From the NCBI GenBank assembly GCA_016297495.1, contig JAEDGN010000001.1, positions 42,609 through 106,608 of the forward strand: a stretch of DNA of 64,000 nt, written 5' to 3'. The notes under the pieces were generated by a model. It searched no databases. It was not told the origin of the DNA and saw nothing but the letters and a program-made list of their open reading frames with translations. Positions 26,528 through 35,946 of this stretch are shown here, piece after piece. Source of the stretch: Coprococcus sp. Lineage in GTDB: Bacteria; Bacillota; Clostridia; Lachnospirales; Lachnospiraceae. The position numbers and the translations under genes were made by a program. The stretch's first letter is position 1; each line of letters opens with the position of its first letter.

Positions 26528-27529
26528 GTGGAAGAAAAAATAAGGGATGTTCTGGATGCGTATTCTTTTCATGTGGAACGAGTCTGCCGGGGCCGTGGTG
26601 CCTTCATCTGTGATACGGATCAGGGGCTGAAGCTGGTGAAGGCCTGGCACCGGTCTCCGCAGCGGCTTGAATTTGAACAGATGGTAAAATATACCATAAG
26701 GGACAGGGGATTTTATTATATTGACCAGTTTGTTCCAAACAGGGAGGGACAGTACCTGAATATGAACCAGGATGGTCAGCAGTACACTGTGCGGGACTGG
26801 TTTGAAGGGCGGGAGTGTGATGTCAGGAATGCGGCAGATGTGCTGGCAGCGGTCAGACAGCTGGCCTCCCTTCATTTATTGATGAAAAACGGAGATATGT
26901 GTGATGACAGGCTGAAACAGTTTACATATGAAGATACATGTCAGCTTTTTCTGAAGCGGAGAAAGGAATTAAAGGCTATTTACAGTTATGTTCGAAGAAA
27001 GAAACAATGGAATGATTTTGAGAAACTGTTTATGAAACTGTACGGGGAAAGTATCCAGGAGGCGGAAACGGCATTAAAAATTCTGGAGGAATTTCCGTTT
27101 AAGGCGCTGCGGGGAAAAGCGATTGAGGAACGGACGCTTTGCCATGGTGATTTTAATTATCATCAGGTTATTCTGAACCGGAAGTTCACAGCGGTTATCA
27201 ATTTTGACAGGATGCATCTGGATATTCAGGTAAAAGACCTGTATCAATTTCTCCGAAAAGTGATGGAAAAGAACAACTGGGATCAATCGCTGGGTTTTTT
27301 GATCATTGATACTTACAGATCTGTAAAACCTTTGAGTCATGATGAAATGTATGCGCTGTATGCCATGCTCGTATTTCCGGAAAAATTCTGGAAAATTGCC
27401 AACCGTTATAATAATTCAAGGAAAAGCTGGCTGTCCGGTATTAATTACGAAAAATTATGCCGGCTCATGCAGACGGCAGATCAGAGGAAGAGTTTTCTGG
27501 ATACATTCAAATATTCCTTTATTTTTTAG
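26528..27529 (+). CDS. CotS-family spore coat protein (kinase-like fold)
   Basis: About 333 residues with an aminoglycoside-phosphotransferase/CotS-like kinase fold. The catalytic-loop equivalent is LCHGDFNYHQVIL and the metal-loop equivalent is INFDRMHLD. Clostridial and Bacillus CotS/YtaA/YutH proteins with this layout are in the spore coat or in spore formation. The start is the GTG at 26528, 8 bases after GTGGGAGG, since no upstream ATG has a usable site. It stands alone. Whether it phosphorylates anything is unknown; the motif retains the Asp and Asn expected for activity. Confidence 0.8.
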   Translation: MEEKIRDVLDAYSFHVERVCRGRGAFICDTDQGLKLVKAWHRSPQRLEFEQMVKYTIRDRGFYYIDQFVPNREGQYLNMNQDGQQYTVRDWFEGRECDVRNAADVLAAVRQLASLHLLMKNGDMCDDRLKQFTYEDTCQLFLKRRKELKAIYSYVRRKKQWNDFEKLFMKLYGESIQEAETALKILEEFPFKALRGKAIEERTLCHGDFNYHQVILNRKFTAVINFDRMHLDIQVKDLYQFLRKVMEKNNWDQSLGFLIIDTYRSVKPLSHDEMYALYAMLVFPEKFWKIANRYNNSRKSWLSGINYEKLCRLMQTADQRKSFLDTFKYSFIF

Positions 27530-27581
27530 GATTCTTGGAGTATAATGGAATCATAAGATGAGATAGAAGGAGGTCATTCCG

Positions 27582-29312
27582 ATGGGTTATAAAGAAGTCT
27601 ATGAGAGCTGGCTTGCGAATCCATATTTTGATGAAGCAACAAAGCAGGAATTATTGAATATTAAGGACGACGAAAACGAGATCAAAGAGAGATTCTACAT
27701 GGATCTGGAATTTGGTACGGCAGGTTTGAGAGGTATTATCGGAGCCGGAACCAATCGTATGAATGTCTATGTTGTGCGTAAGACAACACAGGGCCTTGCC
27801 AATTACATTATCAAGCAGAATGCGAAGGACAAGGGTGTTGCGATTGCCTTTGATTCCAGAAGGATGTCCACTGAATTTGCGAATGAAGCGGCATTATGTC
27901 TTGCAGCCAACGGCATCAAAGCCTACATATTTGATGCACTGAGACCGACACCGGAATTATCATTTGCTGTCAGAGAACTGGGCTGTACGGCAGGTATCAA
28001 TATTACAGCCAGCCATAATCCGCCGGAATACAATGGATACAAGGTATACTGGGCAGACGGTGCGCAGATTACACCGCCTCATGACAGCGGTATCATGGCA
28101 GAAGTGAAGGCTGTTACGGATTACAATGAAGTCAGGACCATGGACAGAGATGAAGCCATCAGTGCCGGGCTGTATCATGTGATTGGCAGTGCTGTGGATG
28201 ACGCTTATATCACACAGCTGAAGAAACAGGTGAAGAATCCGGAGATTATTAAGGAGTATGCAGATCAGATCAAGATCGTTTATTCACCTTTACATGGTAC
28301 GGGCAATATTCCGGCCAGAAGGATCATGAAAGAGATCGGATTCAACAATGTATATGTTGTGCCTGAGCAGGAACTGCCGGATGGAGAGTTCCCGACAGTC
28401 AGCTATCCAAATCCGGAATCAGATGAAGCCTTTGTGCTTGGCCTTGAGCTGGCGAAGAAGATCGATGCGGATCTTGTTCTTGCAACAGATCCGGATGCAG
28501 ACCGCTTGGGTGTGAGAGTCAAGGACAGCGAGGGTGTGTATCATACCTTAACAGGCAATATGTCCGGATGCCTTCTTGCTGATTATACCATCAGCCAGAT
28601 TAAGGCGAAACAGGGACTGCCTTCTGATGGCGCACTGATCAAGACGATCGTGACAACCAACATGGCAGATGCCATTGCAAAGTATTACAATGTGAAATTA
28701 ATTGAATGCCTTACAGGCTTCAAATATATTGGACAACAGATTCTGGGATTTGAGACAAAGGGAGAAGGGACCTATCTGTTCGGCTTTGAAGAGAGTTACG
28801 GCTGTCTGATAGGAACACATGCGCGGGACAAGGATGCGATTGTTGCGACAATGGCTCTTTGCGAGGCAGCTGCATACTACAAGTCCAAGGGAATGAACCT
28901 CTGGGATGCAATGGTAGCTATGTATGACAAATATGGATATTACAAAGATGATATCAAGTCCATCTCCTTATCAGGAATTGAGGGTCTTGCCAAGATTCAG
29001 TCCATTCTTGAGACATTAAGACAGAATCCACCTAAGGAAATCGGGGGGTATCAGATCATATCCGCAAGAGATTACAAGAAGGATATGATCGTGGATATTG
29101 CCACGGGTGAGGTTAAACCGACAGGTTTGCCGAGTTCCAATGTCCTGTACTATGACATGAATGATGATGCATGGTTATGTGTCAGACCGTCAGGTACGGA
29201 GCCAAAGATCAAATTCTACTATGGTATCAGGGGCACATCCCTGGAAGATGCGGATCAGAAATCAGCAGCACTTGGTCAGGCAGTGCTTACCATGATTGAT
29301 GAGATGCTGTAG
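27582..29312 (+). CDS. Alpha-D-phosphohexomutase (phosphoglucomutase)
   Basis: Interconverts glucose-1-phosphate and glucose-6-phosphate, linking glycogen and maltodextrin use (MalQ is in this window) to glycolysis. The phosphoserine loop is TASHNPPEYNGYK, the metal loop is TDPDADRLGV, the sugar-binding loop is GFEESYG, and the phosphate-binding loop near the C-terminus is RPSGTEPKIKFY. At 576 residues it matches the Firmicute PgcA-type enzymes. GAAGGAGG precedes the ATG, and a strong terminator follows. Confidence 0.95.
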   Translation: MGYKEVYESWLANPYFDEATKQELLNIKDDENEIKERFYMDLEFGTAGLRGIIGAGTNRMNVYVVRKTTQGLANYIIKQNAKDKGVAIAFDSRRMSTEFANEAALCLAANGIKAYIFDALRPTPELSFAVRELGCTAGINITASHNPPEYNGYKVYWADGAQITPPHDSGIMAEVKAVTDYNEVRTMDRDEAISAGLYHVIGSAVDDAYITQLKKQVKNPEIIKEYADQIKIVYSPLHGTGNIPARRIMKEIGFNNVYVVPEQELPDGEFPTVSYPNPESDEAFVLGLELAKKIDADLVLATDPDADRLGVRVKDSEGVYHTLTGNMSGCLLADYTISQIKAKQGLPSDGALIKTIVTTNMADAIAKYYNVKLIECLTGFKYIGQQILGFETKGEGTYLFGFEESYGCLIGTHARDKDAIVATMALCEAAAYYKSKGMNLWDAMVAMYDKYGYYKDDIKSISLSGIEGLAKIQSILETLRQNPPKEIGGYQIISARDYKKDMIVDIATGEVKPTGLPSSNVLYYDMNDDAWLCVRPSGTEPKIKFYYGIRGTSLEDADQKSAALGQAVLTMIDEML

Positions 29313-29337
29313 AGCAGGAAGTCAAAGCAAAGATCAA

Positions 29338-29382
29338 GCGGGTATTGCCGGAGAATCCGTCTCCGGCAGTACCCGCCTTTTT
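29338..29382. terminator. Strong terminator after the phosphoglucomutase gene
   Basis: A 17-bp arm (29338-29354) pairs with 29360-29376, with GCGGGTA/TACCCGC and CCGGAGA/TCTCCGG blocks and one mismatch, followed by TTTTT. It separates convergent genes. Confidence 0.9.
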
Positions 29383-29383
29383 G

Positions 29384-30025
29384 CTAATAGTCACCTTCCG
29401 GCCACTTGATGATATTCTCCTGTATGTCGGTCAGGGTTTTTGAATCGATGGCATATAGCCCATTTTCATCCCTGCAGATGCTGATATTGAGCTGAACAGG
29501 TTCCAGATAGGACAGCTCTGCCAGATGACTTTCCAGAATGGTAATTATTCCCTCAAGGTAAGTATCATAGAATTCTTCTTCACTCATGGAAGCAAAGGCG
29601 AAGGCATCGTTCTTCCTGTTAAAATCCGTTACGTAGGTCTGAAGTGCATCATAGTTTTTGATGATCAGATCCACTGGCCATATAGTCATCTGCACATCAC
29701 CGTTTTCTTCATCGTTTATTTCATATCTGGCATTCGCAAAGATCTTTTTTAATAGTTCGGTGATTCTGCTGCGTACTTCATCGGAAGGATTGCCGGATCC
29801 CATGGCCGTAATAAAATTATCGGCAGCATTAGAAAGCCACTGATCGCGGTATTGAGATGCTTCGGCTGTAGAAATGCCGGTGAATTGGGCATAGGCACTG
29901 TAATCTCCTTTATACAATGCATCCGTCATGGCTGTAACATAGCCGGAACTGTCAAAAAAACGGGTACAGCCTGTCATGACCAATATCCCCAGGAGCAGGG
30001 ATAACCAATATATTTTAAACTTCAT
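29384..30025 (-). CDS. Lipoprotein of unknown function
   Basis: About 213 residues with a signal peptide and lipobox LVMTGC near residue 20, so it is a membrane-tethered extracellular lipoprotein. The mature part is acidic, predicted mostly helical, with no catalytic motif I recognise; its general look resembles the DUF5105-like lipoproteins of Clostridia, but I cannot confirm this. AAAAGGAGG precedes the ATG. It is a single gene convergent with the phosphoglucomutase gene. Confidence 0.75.
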   Translation of the reverse strand: MKFKIYWLSLLLGILVMTGCTRFFDSSGYVTAMTDALYKGDYSAYAQFTGISTAEASQYRDQWLSNAADNFITAMGSGNPSDEVRSRITELLKKIFANARYEINDEENGDVQMTIWPVDLIIKNYDALQTYVTDFNRKNDAFAFASMSEEEFYDTYLEGIITILESHLAELSYLEPVQLNISICRDENGLYAIDSKTLTDIQENIIKWPEGDY

Positions 30026-30147
30026 GAATTACCTCCTTTTCATATACAATCTATAAGTATAGCATATTTATTTGGTCTTCAGTGAATAAAATACCATGAT
30101 TTTACATAAACTTCTGAATATAGAGCATCCAGCCCCGGAGGGAATTG

Positions 30148-30561
30148 ATGGCAGAAAAAGTATTGCGGATAAGTATACTTATGTTATTGATTGTTTCATT
30201 ATGTGCGTGCCGGAAAGAGGGTACACAGGAAAAAAAAATCAGTGATCTGGATTTTACGGTGGTGAATCAGGAGGATATCAGTGAGGAACTGCTGACGCAT
30301 ATTGAGGAAAGAAAAGCCGAGGCATTTACTTTGATATACAAAGATGGAGAAAACATGTTTTTAACTGTCGGTTATGGGCAGCAGGACAGCGGCGGTTACA
30401 GCATAAAGGTCAATGATCTGTATCTGGGAGAGACATCGGTTTGTGTCAGTACATCTCTGGAAGGCCCGGAAGCAGATGAAAAAAAAGATCAGGCAATATC
30501 ATATCCTTATATTGTGCTGAAGATCGAGACCATCGATCGACCGGTCATTTTTGACATGTAG
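30148..30561 (+). CDS. Small lipoprotein with PrcB-like domain
   Basis: About 137 residues with a signal sequence and lipobox SLCAC. The mature part has the TVGYGQQDSGGYSIKV block and a closing strand ending in IVLKI, as in PrcB C-terminal (protease complex subunit) domains, for which the role outside the dentilisin complex of Treponema is unknown. The ATG at 30148 follows GGAGGG by 5 bases. No protease gene is adjacent. Confidence 0.75.
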   Translation: MAEKVLRISILMLLIVSLCACRKEGTQEKKISDLDFTVVNQEDISEELLTHIEERKAEAFTLIYKDGENMFLTVGYGQQDSGGYSIKVNDLYLGETSVCVSTSLEGPEADEKKDQAISYPYIVLKIETIDRPVIFDM

Positions 30562-30699
30562 CAGACAGGAAATATAGAGAAAATGCCGTTTATTTCGGGA
30601 AAACATACAAAAAACAGTTAGAAATTTCTACAAAAAACGAAGGCTAATTCATAGAATTTCGTCAGATAGTGAGAAAAACAGGGGATTTTCCTGTGCAAA

Positions 30700-30728
30700 T
30701 TGACTTTGAAGGAAAATTAGAGTAAAAT
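30700..30728 (+). promoter_or_regulatory. Strong sigma-A-type promoter for veg
   Basis: TTGACT (30700-30705), 17-bp spacer, TAAAAT (30723-30728). veg is known for a very strong vegetative promoter in Bacillus. A small ACAGG/CCTGT hairpin sits just before the -35 box. Confidence 0.7.
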
Positions 30729-30793
30729 TAATGCAGGACTTCTTTACAATATTACCAAACCGTAGTGAAATCCTTTGAAAGAGGTGAATGGAT

Positions 30794-31039
30794 TTGCAGC
30801 AGAGAGATATTATCAATGTCAGAAGAGCAGTTGATGCCAATATAGGGCGGAGAGTTCGTGTGAAGGCCAATAAAGGACGGCATAAGTATTCGATTGCTGA
30901 GGGCATTATTCAGGAGAGTTATCCGAGTATTTTTACAGTAAGACTTAGTGCGGACGGTGATTCATCAGAAAGGGTTGTGTCCTATAGCTATACAGATGTA
31001 TTAACAAGAGATGTGCAGCTGGTAATATGTAAATCATAA
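30794..31039 (+). CDS. veg: Veg family protein
   Basis: Small basic protein of about 81 residues. It has the family pattern VDANIGRRVRVKANKGRHK and the ending VVSYSYTDVLT, as in Bacillus Veg, which is linked to biofilm matrix control and spore outgrowth. The TTG at 30794 has GAGGTG at 7 bases; the ATG at 30788 would be only 1 base from that site and is less likely. As in Bacillus, it lies near ispE. Confidence 0.9.
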   Translation: MQQRDIINVRRAVDANIGRRVRVKANKGRHKYSIAEGIIQESYPSIFTVRLSADGDSSERVVSYSYTDVLTRDVQLVICKS

Positions 31040-31044
31040 TGAAT

Positions 31045-31098
31045 AAATCCTTCCTTGTATGCATATGAATAAGATATGGATATGAGGAGGGATTTTTT
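31045..31098 (+). promoter_or_regulatory. Hairpin that pairs with the sipL ribosome-binding site
   Basis: AAATCCTTCCT (31045-31055) pairs with AGGAGGGATTT (31085-31095) over 11 bp with one G-U pair. The 3' arm contains the AGGAGGG site of sipL and runs into TTTTTT directly before its start codon. It can therefore act as the veg terminator and, in read-through RNA, hide the ribosome-binding site. Confidence 0.6.
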
Positions 31099-32664
31099 AT
31101 GTTGACGGATAGTTATATGCTGCAGACCAGACGGTTCCAGTCTTCCACATCACTGCAGATCACCCTGGATAATGATTTTAATGTTCCGGATAACAAACCG
31201 GATATGGAAAAACTCATTGCGGACAATGGTGATGTTCAGGTGCAGAATATGAAAGTAATGAGAGACAAACTGATGATAAAGGGAGTGCTGACCTGGCACC
31301 TTCTGTATCTGAAAGATCAGAAAAGCTGTACGCTCGATCACATGGAAGGAGAACTTCCATTTGAGGAAACAGTGAATATGGACGGCCTGACAGAGGATGC
31401 CCGTGTGAGAGTAGACTGGGAGATGGAGGATCTGCGGATGACAATGATCCACAGCAGGAAAGTCAGTGTTCGTTCTATTCTTAATTTTAAAGTGATGGCA
31501 TCCCGTATGGAGGAGATCCCGGCTATAACGGATATCAGTGAGGAAGACAAAGCTGTCTGCGTCCGGAAGGAGGAAAAAAATATCAGCCGGATTGCTGTCA
31601 GAAAAAGGGATACAGTACGTATACGTGAGGAAATGAATCTTCCCGGCAATAAAGCCAATATTCTGGAAATTCTCTGGGGCGAGGTACAGGTACGTCATCT
31701 GGATATAAAACTGCAGGATGAAAAGATACTTCTGCGGGGAGATGGTGCGGTTTTTATTATATATAGCGGAGAAAAAGAAGAAAATCCTTTTGAATATGCG
31801 GAAACGGATCTGCCATGGCATACAGAAATACCATGCAGCGGATTAAAAGAGGATATGATTGCCAATATTCATTTACATAAAATATCCCAGTCATTGGAAA
31901 TGAAGACAGACAGAGACGGAGAGATGAGGTGCATTACCGTTGAAATTGTTCTGGACCTGGATATGGAAGCTTATGAAGAAAGCAGCATACAGATGATTTC
32001 TGATGTATACAGTCTGAACCGCAGATTGATTCCTGCCTGCGAAGAAGCGGAACTGGAGCATATCCTGATCAGAAATCAGTCCGAGTGTAAGCTTTATGAA
32101 AAAGTGGCAATGCCGGGAGAACAGGCCAGTGTTCTTCAGATATGTCATCCATGGGCGGAAGTAAAACTGGATCGCCTGGAAACGGTGGAGAGCGGTATAC
32201 GGGCAGAAGGGGTTGTGGATATTCGTGTACTTTACGTGAATGTAGACGATCATCTGCCGCTGGATATTGTGGGCGGCATGGTGCCGTTCTCATGTATGAT
32301 CGAGACGGGAAAATTACCGGAGGGTATCCGTTTTGAGGTGCAGCCATATATTGATCAGCTGAGTGCTGTGATGACCGACAGCGATGCCGCAGAGGTAAAA
32401 ATAACGGTCAGGCTGGATACGATGGTTTATCATCGGCAGAAAATGCATATAATGACAGATATTCAGGAATCCGAATCGGATGATACCTATATGGAATCAC
32501 TGCCAAATATGATTGGTTATGTGGTCCAGAAGGAGGATGATCTGTTTAGCCTGGGAAAGAGATTCTGCACGACCCAGGATGCTATCATGGCTGTCAATGG
32601 ACTTGAAAGAAATGAGATCACGGCAGGGGACCGGCTTTTGATCATGAAACATATGGCTGTTTAA
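31099..32664 (+). CDS. sipL: SipL, SpoIVA-interacting spore coat protein (SPOCS + LysM)
   Basis: Clostridial functional counterpart of SpoVID: links the SpoIVA basement layer to the coat around the forespore. The protein has 521 residues, with repeated SPOCS/DUF3794 domains over most of its length (first around residues 30-160) and a C-terminal LysM domain (about 470-518: IGYVVQKEDDLFSLGKRF and ITAGDRLLI). In the family the LysM domain binds SpoIVA. Acidic, cytosolic in the mother cell. Placement between veg and ispE differs from Bacillus, which lacks sipL. Confidence 0.88.
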   Translation: MLTDSYMLQTRRFQSSTSLQITLDNDFNVPDNKPDMEKLIADNGDVQVQNMKVMRDKLMIKGVLTWHLLYLKDQKSCTLDHMEGELPFEETVNMDGLTEDARVRVDWEMEDLRMTMIHSRKVSVRSILNFKVMASRMEEIPAITDISEEDKAVCVRKEEKNISRIAVRKRDTVRIREEMNLPGNKANILEILWGEVQVRHLDIKLQDEKILLRGDGAVFIIYSGEKEENPFEYAETDLPWHTEIPCSGLKEDMIANIHLHKISQSLEMKTDRDGEMRCITVEIVLDLDMEAYEESSIQMISDVYSLNRRLIPACEEAELEHILIRNQSECKLYEKVAMPGEQASVLQICHPWAEVKLDRLETVESGIRAEGVVDIRVLYVNVDDHLPLDIVGGMVPFSCMIETGKLPEGIRFEVQPYIDQLSAVMTDSDAAEVKITVRLDTMVYHRQKMHIMTDIQESESDDTYMESLPNMIGYVVQKEDDLFSLGKRFCTTQDAIMAVNGLERNEITAGDRLLIMKHMAV

Positions 32665-32682
32665 AGTTTTTTTCAAAAAGGC

Positions 32683-32711
32683 TTGAAAAATAGTCCAGTG
32701 TATTTTAATAT
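32683..32711 (+). promoter_or_regulatory. Sigma-A-type promoter for ispE-gntR with a nearby palindrome
   Basis: TTGAAA (32683-32688), 17-bp spacer, TAATAT (32706-32711). The palindrome TGTATACA (32727-32734) lies just downstream, around the transcription start, a fitting operator position for a GntR-type regulator. Confidence 0.55.
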
Positions 32712-32770
32712 ATACATTATAAACATTGTATACACGATACATGAGATGAATCTGTGTGGGGGAATATGTG

Positions 32771-33664
32771 ATGAATACGATCAGATTGAAGGCCAGGGCG
32801 AAGATCAACCTTGGGCTGGATGTTGTCAGACGAAGACCGGATGGATACCATGAGGTTCGAATGGTGATGCAGATGCTGCAGTTATATGATCAGATCTGCA
32901 TCGAGAAAACGGCAGAGCCGGGTATCCGGATTCATACGAACCTGTCTTTTTTGCCTACGGATGAGCGTAATATTGCTTATAAAGCGGCAAAGGTTTTAAT
33001 GGATGCCTATCAGATTAAAAAGGGTGTAAAGATTGATATTGATAAACATATACCGGTTGCTGCCGGGATGGCTGGAGGGAGTACGGACTGCGCAGCTGTG
33101 TTATATGGCATCAACAGATTGTTTCGGCTTGGGCTGAGACCGGAAGAACTGAGAGAATATGGAGTGAAACTGGGGGCGGATGTACCCTACTGCCTGCTCA
33201 GACAGACGGCCCTTTCTGAAGGGATAGGAGAGATATTGACACCGGTGGCTCCGCTGCCGAATTGTCCGATTCTTATTGCCAAGCCGCCGATCAGTGTTTC
33301 AACGAAACATGTATATGAGCGTCTCAGACTGGATGAGAATACAGTGCATCCTGATATTGACGGGATTGTTGAAGCTCTGGAAAGACAGGATCTGTATGGC
33401 GTGACCGGACGGCTGGGGAATGTGCTGGAGACAGTTACTGTATCGGAATATCCGGTGATTATCCGGATAAAGGAACGGATGATAGCTTCGGGGGCTGTCA
33501 ATGCGTTGATGAGCGGCAGCGGACCGACGGTGTTCGGGATTTTTGATGATGAGAAGAAAGCTGAAAAAGCTTATGAAGATATGAGGGCCAGTGGATTGGC
33601 ACGGCAGATTTATCTGACCAGGCCATTTAATCAGATGGACGTAAAAAAATGTGCGAATAGATAA
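32771..33664 (+). CDS. ispE: 4-diphosphocytidyl-2-C-methyl-D-erythritol kinase IspE
   Basis: GHMP kinase of the MEP isoprenoid pathway. Visible motifs are KARAKINLGLDVV at the N-terminus, the ATP loop PVAAGMAGGSTDCAAVL and the C-terminal ALMSGSGPTVFGIF. At 297 residues it has family length. The ATG at 32771 follows GGGGGA at normal spacing; the GTG at 32756 upstream is less suitable. The gntR gene begins 22 bp after its stop. Confidence 0.95.
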   Translation: MNTIRLKARAKINLGLDVVRRRPDGYHEVRMVMQMLQLYDQICIEKTAEPGIRIHTNLSFLPTDERNIAYKAAKVLMDAYQIKKGVKIDIDKHIPVAAGMAGGSTDCAAVLYGINRLFRLGLRPEELREYGVKLGADVPYCLLRQTALSEGIGEILTPVAPLPNCPILIAKPPISVSTKHVYERLRLDENTVHPDIDGIVEALERQDLYGVTGRLGNVLETVTVSEYPVIIRIKERMIASGAVNALMSGSGPTVFGIFDDEKKAEKAYEDMRASGLARQIYLTRPFNQMDVKKCANR

Positions 33665-33686
33665 AAGAGAGAGAGGGAACGGTAAC

Positions 33687-34361
33687 ATGAAGGATTTTGA
33701 GATGACGATTGATGAGTATCTGCCGTTACGGGATGTAGTATTCAATACATTGCGGCGGGCAATTTTGAAGGGGGAACTGGAACCGGGCGAGCGTCTGATG
33801 GAGATCGCGCTGGCTAATAAGCTGGGCGTGAGCAGAACACCAATACGTGAAGCCATACGTAAGCTTGAGCTGGAAGGCCTTGTGATCATGATTCCGAGAA
33901 AAGGTGCAGAAGTAGCCCGGATAACAGAAAAAGATCTCAGAGATGTTCTGGAAGTCAGAACATCCCTTGAAAAGCTGGCTATTGAATTGGCCTGTGACAG
34001 AATTACTGACGAGGAAATCGCTGACTTAAAAGAAACCTGTCAGGCATTTTCCGATTCTCTGGGCAGCGATGAACTGACAACGATGGCCGAGAAGGATGTG
34101 GCCTTTCATGATGTTATTTTCAGAGCGACCAAGAACGCCCGTCTGATTCAGATCCTGAACAATCTGCGTGAGCAGATGTATCGGTATCGTCTGGAATATC
34201 TGAAAGATATAGAAGCCCGTCCGAGACTTGTGGAAGAACATAATAAGATCCTGGATGCGGTGATCAGAAGAGACAAAGAGAGTGCTGTTCAGCTTATCGA
34301 GGAGCATATTTATATTCAGGAAGTGACAGTCATCAAAAAGATTCAGGAACAGGATGCATAA
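33687..34361 (+). CDS. GntR family transcriptional regulator (FCD subfamily)
   Basis: DNA-binding repressor/activator of about 224 residues. The N-terminal winged helix (residues 10-75) includes GERLMEIALANKLGVSRTPIREAIRKLE, split here as the canonical FadR-type recognition region; the C-terminal FCD ligand domain has the metal-binding pattern of Asp and His residues around DVAFHDVIF and LVEEHNKILDAV. It shares a transcript with ispE, in the position that purR occupies in Bacillus. The ligand is unknown. A TGTATACA palindrome at the operon promoter may be its own site. Confidence 0.88.
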   Translation: MKDFEMTIDEYLPLRDVVFNTLRRAILKGELEPGERLMEIALANKLGVSRTPIREAIRKLELEGLVIMIPRKGAEVARITEKDLRDVLEVRTSLEKLAIELACDRITDEEIADLKETCQAFSDSLGSDELTTMAEKDVAFHDVIFRATKNARLIQILNNLREQMYRYRLEYLKDIEARPRLVEEHNKILDAVIRRDKESAVQLIEEHIYIQEVTVIKKIQEQDA

Positions 34362-34385
34362 TATCATATTTTAGGGTGATAATAG

Positions 34386-34415
34386 GAGTGCTGCATAGTC
34401 GCGGCACTCTTTTTT
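34386..34415 (+). terminator. Terminator between gntR and the ger operon
   Basis: GAGTGCTGC pairs with GCGGCACTC across ATAGTC (one G-U pair), followed by TTTTTT at 34410-34415. Confidence 0.85.
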
Positions 34416-34431
34416 GATGGAGGTAAGCAGA

Positions 34432-35946
34432 ATGGGCAGGCATAACAAAGAAGAGCAGGCTGTACAGGTGGATACCTGCCTTGACAAGAACATCCTTTGG
34501 ATCACCTCAAATTTTGAAGACTGTGCGGATGCCGTTATGAGAAAAATTATCATGGGGCCTCAGAAACTGGGAATTTACGTCGTTTATATGGATTCCATGT
34601 ATGACCGGGATCTGGTGGATGGGGTTCTGCTCAAAAATCTGCTGTTTGATGTGAATGAGATTCCGGAAGAAAATGCAGGGGATTTTATAGTCAGGCGCTG
34701 CCTGGCAACGGCTGATATCAAGAAGGAAAAACAGCTGGACAAAGTGGTGGATGAGGTGCTGAAAGGAAATACGGGCATCCTGATAGACGGTATGTCTGAA
34801 GCCATCATTATATCCAGTAAGGATCTGCCGGGGCGGGGTGTGCAGCCGGCAGAAACAGAAGTGTCTGTCCGCGGTTCAAAAGAAAGCTTTACGGAGTCCT
34901 TTAGAACAAATACGGTTCTGATTCGCCGCAGAATCAGAGACACCCGTTTAAAGGCGAAGCAGATGACCATTGGCGTGCGGTCCCGGACGGATGTGGCCGT
35001 CATGTATATGGATGATCTGGTGCGGCCGCGGATTCTTGAAGAAATTCTGAGAAAGCTGGATTCCTTCAAGGTGGATGCAATTCTGGACAGCGGGAGTCTG
35101 GAGCAGCTGACGGAAGATGAATGGTATTCACCTTTTCCGCAATTTCAGGCAACGGAAAGGCCGGATAAAGCGGCATCGGCATTGCTTGAAGGCCGTATTG
35201 TCCTTGTGGTGGATAATTCTCCCATGGTTTTGCTGCTGCCGGCAACCTTCAGCTGTTTTTTTCAGGCTTCTGACGATTATTATAACCGATGGGATACGGC
35301 CTGCTTTGTAAGAATGCTCCGATATGGAGCAGCAGCGGCGGCCATGCTGCTGCCGGGACTGTATATCGCTCTGGCCGGTTTCCATCCGGAAGCATTACCA
35401 TTGAGTTTTGCGCTGTCTTTTGCTGCGTCACGGGAAGGGGTGCCATTTTCTCTGCCCCTGGAGGTACTGGTTATGGAAATTGCCTTTGAACTGCTGCGAG
35501 AAGCAGGAATTCGGCTGCCGGGGCCCATGGGCAGTACGCTTGGTATTGTAGGCGGACTGATCATTGGCCAGGCGGCAGTGGATGCGCATATTGTCAGTCC
35601 TGTGGTTGTCATTATCGTGGCACTGACAGCGTTGTCTGCCTTTACAGTTCCCAATGATTTGTTTGCGTCTGCATTTCGCATGATGAAATTTTATTTTATC
35701 ATTGCAGCGGCCATCGGTGGGTTTGCAGGGCTTACAGCGGCTTTATTGACAGTTATGATTCATCTGGCAGGATTGAAGAGTTTTGGTGTCCCTTATATGA
35801 TGCCTTTTGTATCAGCGGAAATGGCACCGGAAGGGCGGTGGCAGGATACGGTGGTGAAAGCTCCCGGAAGTTATATGTATGAACGGCCATTCTTTACAAA
35901 AAAGGGCCATCGGCGCAGGCTGAGAAAGGAGAAAAATGGCAGGTGA
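34432..35946 (+). CDS. Spore germination receptor subunit A (GerAA family)
   Basis: Inner spore-membrane receptor subunit of about 504 residues. A large N-terminal cytosolic part (to about residue 280) contains the DGVLLKNLLFD and RDTRLKAKQMTIG... segments, and the C-terminal half has about five hydrophobic spans with LPGLYIALAGFHPEALP and the conserved PLEVLVMEIAFELLREAGIR block, split here for length as typical GerAA signatures. The ATG at 34432 lies 7 bases after GGAGGT. It forms an operon with the B and C subunits through overlapping ends. The germinant cannot be predicted. Confidence 0.92.
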   Translation: MGRHNKEEQAVQVDTCLDKNILWITSNFEDCADAVMRKIIMGPQKLGIYVVYMDSMYDRDLVDGVLLKNLLFDVNEIPEENAGDFIVRRCLATADIKKEKQLDKVVDEVLKGNTGILIDGMSEAIIISSKDLPGRGVQPAETEVSVRGSKESFTESFRTNTVLIRRRIRDTRLKAKQMTIGVRSRTDVAVMYMDDLVRPRILEEILRKLDSFKVDAILDSGSLEQLTEDEWYSPFPQFQATERPDKAASALLEGRIVLVVDNSPMVLLLPATFSCFFQASDDYYNRWDTACFVRMLRYGAAAAAMLLPGLYIALAGFHPEALPLSFALSFAASREGVPFSLPLEVLVMEIAFELLREAGIRLPGPMGSTLGIVGGLIIGQAAVDAHIVSPVVVIIVALTALSAFTVPNDLFASAFRMMKFYFIIAAAIGGFAGLTAALLTVMIHLAGLKSFGVPYMMPFVSAEMAPEGRWQDTVVKAPGSYMYERPFFTKKGHRRRLRKEKNGR

